DNA of 64,000 nucleotides, from positions 2,170,001 to 2,234,000 of the forward strand of contig JAUKTV010000005.1 of the NCBI GenBank assembly GCA_030549205.1. Direction: 5' to 3'. Below are positions 58,158 through 64,000 of the stretch, one piece after another. The position numbers were made by a program, and so were the translations under genes. Origin of the DNA: Apiosordaria backusii. Taxonomy: Eukaryota; Ascomycota; Sordariomycetes; Sordariales; Lasiosphaeriaceae. The notes under the pieces are model-generated. The model did no database searches. It was given only the letters and a program-made list of their open reading frames with translations, and was not told where the DNA came from. Numbering within the stretch: position 1 is the first letter of the stretch; the number at the start of each line of letters is the position of its first letter.

Positions 58158-59744
58158 TCAATCGTCCGACTCAGGCAACTTCTCTTCACACTCGGGCACG
58201 ACCTGACGAGCAGGAACACACTTCCAAGAACATCCCACCTTCAAGAATGGCACAAGCGACTCCCTATCGACTCTTATCGTTCCAGCAGTCTTGTGAAACT
58301 CGACCCATCTCGTCAGAGGGACTACCATCCCCCGCCCACACACCGAACATGTGAGACCACCGCTGCGGTGGGCATCCGCAGCCAGATTAAGCGTTTCCCG
58401 AAGTCCTTTGGGATACCCTTCGTCGACCCCCAGCCAATAGTCGACCTCTTCAAGCTCTGGTTCAGGCAACTTGGTGAGCGCTTTGAGGGCGTACTCAAAC
58501 AGTGACCTAGCGCCTGTAGGGTTCAGGAGCCTCACATGATCACCCTCGGCATAGCTGACCTCCTTGGGCATCTCGAGCTCAGAAGGGTGCTCCACTTCCA
58601 ACTCCAGAGAGCTCGTGCTCTCAGCCAAGTCTGCGTCCGACAAAGGCAGCCGGAACCTGGAGTAGATTTGACCGTTGCTGTCCAAGAACTCCACTGGGGT
58701 CCGGATCAGTGGGTTGGGATCGGATTGCTCGATCACGGCTTGAAAGGAAAGCTTTTCAGCCGTCCACCAAGGATTTGACGCGGTATGCAGCATTACGAGC
58801 TTTCCGCCATCGCCCATGAGCCGGCGAATCTCGGCCGGAAGATACTTCAGCTTGTTCTGCGCCAGGTTGAGCGTCTTTAGGTTCTTGAGCTTTCCAATAC
58901 ATGTTGGAATTTCCGTCAGGTCGTTGTTCCGGAGGGTGAGAAAAGTGAGAGGCTCGATATTCACCAGGGAGAGGGGAAAATCTTTGAGATGGTTGTTATA
59001 GAGGTACACCTTAATATCTGGATCAGCTTGTTCAAAAGACACACCCTTCACAACCAGAGGAATCGGTGCGATATCGGCGATTGGAGCAATAGTCTCTGCA
59101 GAGATCGAATTCAAGCCGAGACCACTGAAAGAACATGTCAGTCAAGGCTCCGGGGGGCAAGGGGGGCACGCCGCAATGGTGTCTTACCTGAGATCAACCT
59201 CCTGGTTACCATACTCCACACAGTTCTTAATCTTGTCCCGGGCAGCAGATTCCGCCTCGGACACCTGTGGCAGGGATCGAGGCGACACTCTCAGTTGCGC
59301 CGGCGACACGAAATACTTGGGAGTGTAGGGGCTCGGAACGTCGCCTTCTGTGTCGGTGGAGTCCTGACCACCCATGTAGACACCACTGTCCAATTTTCTG
59401 AATTGGCGCTTTTGCTGTCTCACCGCGCCCTTTGCGCGCCGCTGAGGGCGGTAGACAACGGGCGACGAGCCGACGATTGTCGATGAGCCGTCGTCACCCA
59501 TTACCGAGTCCGAAGACAGGGCCAGGTGCTGGTCGTACCAGGTTCCCACATATCGCCGTTTGTGTCGACGTGCGCTCTCGTAGGCCTCGAGTGCAGGATC
59601 GTCGTCGCTGGAGAAGACGGCAGGATCACTTGAGGTTGAGACACTTGGAGGTGGAGGCGCATTGGCTTGCGCCCACGCTCGCTTGCTCCCCAAGCCATTG
59701 AACGGGGTCTTTGGCAGTGTCGGTAAGACTGGTTCGTCCGCCAT
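58158..59744 (-). CDS. Leucine-rich-repeat protein with C-terminal Cys module
   Basis: Model: exons 59744-59188 and 59124-58158 on the minus strand, 507 residues. The 63-nt intron (GTAAGA, GACTGAC, TTTCAG) joins in phase and the junction reads VDLSGLGLNS. Seen: a disordered N-terminus (1-180) with acidic and basic patches and Pro-rich bits; about three LRR units at 224-289 (YLYNNHLKDFP, FLTLRNNDLTEIP, LKTLNLAQNKLKYLP); and a C-terminal domain with two Cys pairs (CSVCGRGM and GCSWKC) that could bind zinc. The last residues are acidic (ESDD). Short LRR proteins with this layout occur across ascomycetes and are uncharacterised. The LRRs should mediate a protein contact. No kinase, F-box or phosphatase domain is present. 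The Pro/Ser-rich first exon starts MADEPVLPTLPKTPF. Confidence 0.82.
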
Positions 59745-61304
59745 TGCTTGGTGTGGTTAGAAATAAGAGAATATACCTCCAGCCAAACGGAAAGAAAACA
59801 AAAACCACTGTTGCCGGAGACACGATGCGGGGGCGTGGACGCGATCGATGATGAGCTCAGAGCTGCAGCCAACCCCGCATACAGCAAAGAATAACGCCAA
59901 GTATCCAACTCGAAAGAGATAAACGGCAAACTGGAAGCTGTGAGATTTCTTTGATACCCGAGTAGCGAAAGACTAGGCTCCTCAAGATCAGGGAATCGAC
60001 GAGGCAGAAATAGTGTTCAACAGGAGAGAGAATCGCAGAATCGCGTCCTGAAATCAACAGCAGGTGACCCCGTCGCGATTCGCGACCTCCTGCAAACCCC
60101 ACATTTGGCGTATCGCACTAATTTTTAGCGCACAATTAGGGCCGCAGCTGGGACCGTGCACCAAGACATTGTCGCGGCTGGGCCCCGTCAAAGAGTTCAC
60201 CCCATGGAACTCTAATCCCGAGGACTCGGTTCAGCGTCCCGACACCGCTCCCGTCTTGCAGAGACATGCTGTGTAATGCAAGGGACGGGATAGTGCCACA
60301 TAGATTGTCCGCTTGGGATTTTTATGTTCCCCTTATTCGTACATTCTGTGTAAGAAAGACCGTCTATACCTTATCAGAGGGTTCGTCACCCATCATAGGT
60401 ATCCTCTTCAAGCATGATTTATTTCTTCAAAACACCGGCTGTGGTCTTCTTGCATCTCTGAAAAACGCTCAAGACATTCCCCATGGGCAGCGCTTGGTTT
60501 TCGGCGCGGAGGCAAGCTCGTTGTCTGCGTTTCAGGACTTGCTATGACTTTGACCAGGAGACTGCATCTTGCATCCCAATCTCCATAAGAGCAACACCAC
60601 ACGCCCAGGCCGTCTCTATGTTTCACCAGATTTTGAAGTATATTGTGCGGTTTTCGGCAAGGTGCGATGTCTCAGTTGAACCCTCCGCTAACAAGCATTC
60701 AGAGCCTCGAGTGTCTGTGTTGAGTGGATTTTTCGTGGTGTCCGTTTGTCCAGCTGGATTGTACTGCGTAATAAGATTGAAAGCGCCTTCTTCAAAACCA
60801 GCAAGATCTTCTCCCAGACGGACCACTTTCATGATGAACTACGAGTCCTCAATTAAGCTAAACGATATAGTGAGAACTCGACAGCGGAATATTACTTGCT
60901 TCCCCATGTCTCCCACCAACAAGTATTCATGATTTATAATATGTTAAACACACCTCGTGCATCACAACTCACCAGGCCTCGAGGCAACATGGAGACATAC
61001 GCCTTCCTTAAACACAAACAGTCGCTCTCGCATCCACACTTCTTATCCCCCCATAAAACCTCGCCCCTGCATATATACGCATCTATTTTGGAAAAGAAAC
61101 ACAAGCTCGACATCTCAAAGATATACCCACTGCAAAAACACGCCCACATCTTCTCGGCTACTTCGCCGCTCTAAATTCACCACGAAAGAAATTGTGAGAT
61201 TGTCTCGCTAATAACTGCTTAAGGACTACCTCTCAACTATCTTGATCAATATGAATCAATTTCTCCTTTACCTCGAACCACTCCTTCACCCCCTACCCAC
61301 AAGC
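59745..61304. other. Intergenic; no supported gene
   Basis: About 1.6 kb between the LRR gene and the zinc-ribbon gene, both on the minus strand. Short frames (for example 60483-60932 +) have no support. The first part is the LRR gene promoter. The last few hundred bases are presumably the 3' UTR of the next gene. Confidence 0.45.
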
Positions 61305-63448
61305 TCAATACCTCTTGTCACCGAAAATCTGCCTCTCAGTCTGCTCAGCCAGCGCCATGAACTCGAGATCGTCGTCCTCATCCAGATCATCAAACTCGTC
61401 TTGTTGTTGGTTCTGTTTCCCGAGGGGTCTAGTGATGTTGGGCGTGGTGCGATGGTTGATGTTGTTAGGGAAGGGGTTGGTGTTGTTGTTGATAAACTGA
61501 CTGTTGCTCTGGCTGTTGGCTTGGTAGCTTGCCCAGACGTCGCTTTGGTTGTTATTGTGGTTGTTTTTGTTGGTGGGTACTGGGTTACTGAGCGGATTGC
61601 TTGTTGTGTTGTTGAGTTGGTTTGTGGAGTGGTTACTTGACTGATGTTTGAACTGAGTATTGGACGGGCGGCGGTTGAACTGGTTTTGAACCTGGGGGTT
61701 GGTGTAGCTGTTGAACCTGTTGTTCACCTGGTGGTTCACCTGGGTGCTGAGCCGGTTGTTAACCTGGTTCCTGGTTTGGTTTCTGTTGATGTTGTTGTTG
61801 CTGGCGCTGGGCTTCTCAATACTCTCGGCGAGCGCGATCATGGCGGTCTTAACGTCACTATCCAAGTCGCCGAATTCATCGAACTCTTCCTCTTCCTCCT
61901 CTCTCGGTCTCTTTTTCGGAACCGCTGCTGGGACAGGGAAGGTCCTGCTGGATCGATTGGTCACGGGTGTGATCATACCGCGAGTAGAATGTTGCTGTCC
62001 TCCCGTGCTGGGGGGCTTCACTGGTGTATTGGGAAGACCGTGGATCCTCGCAGCGGGCATGAGTTTGCGGCCGGAAAACTGTGACTGGCCTGCTACCATG
62101 GGGCTCTTCTCCGGTGTGACCAAGGTGTTGCTATAGTTGCTCTGTATCGTAGCCGTCGTTTTCCGGAGAGCTGAGGGCTGCGGTGTCGGCTTTTTGGGTG
62201 GTGGCATTCCCTGGGAGTTGCGTGGCGAAGCCGAAGACCGGAATAACCTCGTTTGTGCAGGGTATACCGCACTTGCGGGCGCAGGGTAACACGCGCTGAC
62301 GGACCCATACCGAGCGTCACCTTCATCGTCGTCGAGGGTCAGGTCAATCGTGATCTTGGCCTTGCCCTTGGGCGAGACCGTGGCGGTTGGAGTATCCAGT
62401 GTGTCCGAAGTCTTCAATTCTCTTGCGTCTTCTGTCGCCGGTTCTGATAAGGCTGCGGCTTGGGGTGTTTCGACCACCCCATTCTTGTTTTCGGGCCTCC
62501 CAACTCCTTCAGCATTGGTGTTGTCATTATTGCTGGCTAGGTTGCTGTCACCGACATCTTGGTTCTTGTCGTTGACGTTTGCCATCTCGATGTCTTGTTG
62601 TACGGCCTCAGCCTTTCCTTTTGTCATCAGCCGTCGATAGTTACACCCCCCTCCCTCCTCTCCTCGTCTCGAACACTCTGCGTACTTCTCGGTAAAGTCA
62701 AATGGATTCTTAATCCGCTCAACAAGTTTGCCGATGTTGCACTCAGGGCATGGGCCCTTGCCCATCTGGTTTTGTTTCCTCTGCCAAATGATTGCTGGAT
62801 CCTCGTGAAAGGCCTCGTAGTGTTTGCAGGGAGGCACAGCGCTATATCGAGTACAACTCAAGCGCCATAGTCCTGTGTTAAAGGGTAGAGATTCAGCGCC
62901 AGAGTTGTTTTGCCAGAGAAGAAAGATCTGGACTCACCAGCGTCGGGACCTTTGCCATCCGGGTTGTTTCTCCTCCTCTCCAAGATTCCAAGCTTGCATG
63001 TTGGGCAGTGACCATATCTTAGCTGTCGGCCTGTCGAGGTGCCGGAGCGACTGGAGTTGGGACGACTGCTGTTTGTTTTGGTCACGCGCCCACTGATCGT
63101 CTTCTGCTTCTTTGGGGCTGCGATGAAAGGTCAGACGGACTTTGTTTGCTAGGAGCATGAATAAGGTGAAGAGATTTGCCAACTGACTTTCTGGGGGCTG
63201 GGGTATCATTATCGCCTTTGTATCGTTGTTGAAGCAATCTTATAAGGTCGGACGAAAGGAATGCTTTTGGGCTGGTCTGGCGTGAATTTGGAAGTTGTAG
63301 TTGGCGTTAGATGAAGGGGAAAAAGAATGAGATCTGGGTAGTAGTTCAATCTCGCTGTTCGAGGTTTTGCTCGTCGTCGTCTCGCCGGTCAAGTAACAGA
63401 TGCTGGGATGGAAGCGGGACTGGATGTCGACGCCGAGACCGAAGTCAT
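61305..63448 (-). CDS. Zinc-ribbon protein with Asn-rich low-complexity tail
   Basis: Minus strand. The secure part is exon 62872-61305 joined to the exon ending 62938 by a 65-nt intron (GTGAGT...ACACAG). This gives a first Cys module, HCPTCKLGILERRR...GLWRLSC...PPCKHY, and a second, CPECNIGKLVERI...YAECSRR...GCNYRRLM. Both resemble topoisomerase-type or GRF-type zinc ribbons. Then come a polar region, a short sequence resembling a SUMO-interacting motif (ITIDLTLDDDEGD), a basic patch before an acidic run (KKRPREEEEEEFDEF) and about 130 Asn/Gln-rich residues, ending acidic. The 5' end is unresolved. One model uses ATG 63448 with exons 63448-63398, 63276-63188 and 63092-62938 (620 residues). 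Another starts at ATG 63209 with exon 63209-63188 joined to 63117-62938 (589 residues). Nucleic-acid binding is inference. Confidence 0.72.
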
Positions 63449-64000
63449 TTCTTTATCGCGGACTAGTGAGCACTCAATTGAACCAAACCACTCCTGCCAC
63501 AATCTCGCTTCGGCGATTCACTCAGTTATTTTGGAAGGGAGGTCCAGTGTGTCATGCGCCACGACTTCACATGAAGTGAATCAACTTGCCAGCAGCAAGA
63601 AACGTACAACAATAGATGCTAATAATTGATCATTGCACATAAGAATTGAAGATGCTCTCGACAATATATAGTAAGAGACCACAACATTGAGGCTGGTTGC
63701 AGATAACATCTTATTATGGAATTAAATGTTGCAGGACACAACGTTCACATCGTTATATGCCTTCAAGGGTATGTTCCTACCCCTCTCCAGCCTCTTGCAT
63801 TCAATAGAACCGCTGTGGCTTCAACGATAGCTGCATGTCGACCCTCCGACAGTTTAAACAGCCTATCATATTCTCGGGACAACCGATAGTGTAACTGCTC
63901 TGCAACCCCCCAATTCCAACCCCTGAATTCACCTTCCCCACCTAGTCTAAAAACAACAGAATGTCCTTGAAACCTCTGCCTAAGTGTCAGAGTGTTGCAC
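63449..64000. other. Window edge; nothing recognised
   Basis: This is the probable promoter side of the zinc-ribbon gene. An AT-rich stretch lies around 63600-63730. No gene or repeat is visible up to the end of the window. Confidence 0.4.

Overview
The window looks like 64 kb of nuclear DNA from a filamentous ascomycete (Pezizomycotina, probably Sordariomycetes). Genes carry short introns of about 46-121 nt with GTRNGT-like donors and CTRAC-like branch sites just before a CAG/TAG acceptor. The recognisable proteins are eukaryotic and fungal: EMC1, an Och1-type GT32 glycosyltransferase, an Est1/SMG7-like protein, a Tcd1-like tRNA dehydratase and RNA 3'-phosphate cyclase. I see no operons, phage, CRISPR or rRNA. 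The placement is inferred from gene structure and families, not from a marker gene.

Layout. 0-17 kb is gene-dense: an orphan with a hydrophobic tail segment (310-1046), a bZIP-type protein (2716-3669), RNA 3'-terminal phosphate cyclase (4834-6270), convergent with a three-exon Tcd1-like gene (6595-8234), a classical SDR (9254-10024), a small secreted six-cysteine protein (10774-11301), a mitochondrial-type acyl-CoA synthetase (12029-14145), an AIG2-like gamma-glutamylcyclotransferase (14849-15510) and a GT32 enzyme (16024-17219). 17-36 kb is gene-poor. It holds only two spliced orphans (24121-24977 and 28674-29340), a 15-bp tandem repeat and weak small ORFs. A four-exon gene at 36213-38493 encodes a chymotrypsin-like serine peptidase with a readable His/Asp/Ser triad. 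It is followed by an unresolved patch of coding-like minus-strand segments (38.5-40.4 kb), a possible tRNA-like Pol III element (41.5 kb) and a 77-residue Cys/His-rich protein (42083-42316). An Est1-like gene with an N-terminal C2H2 finger lies at 43487-45795. After it comes an 8.6-kb stretch with at most one weak candidate gene. 54-63.5 kb carries three minus-strand genes in a row: EMC1, an LRR protein, and a zinc-ribbon protein with a long Asn-rich tail.

The genes do not form an obvious pathway or cluster. Several are housekeeping: RNA end processing, tRNA t6A modification, ER membrane insertion, protein glycosylation and telomere or RNA-decay-type functions. The most interesting accessory items are the triad-bearing intracellular peptidase, the repeat-containing 202-residue orphan, the bZIP protein whose invariant basic-region Asn is replaced by Arg, and the unresolved segments at 39-40 kb. 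Exon coordinates were worked out by hand from splice motifs and reading-frame phase. They should be read as models.
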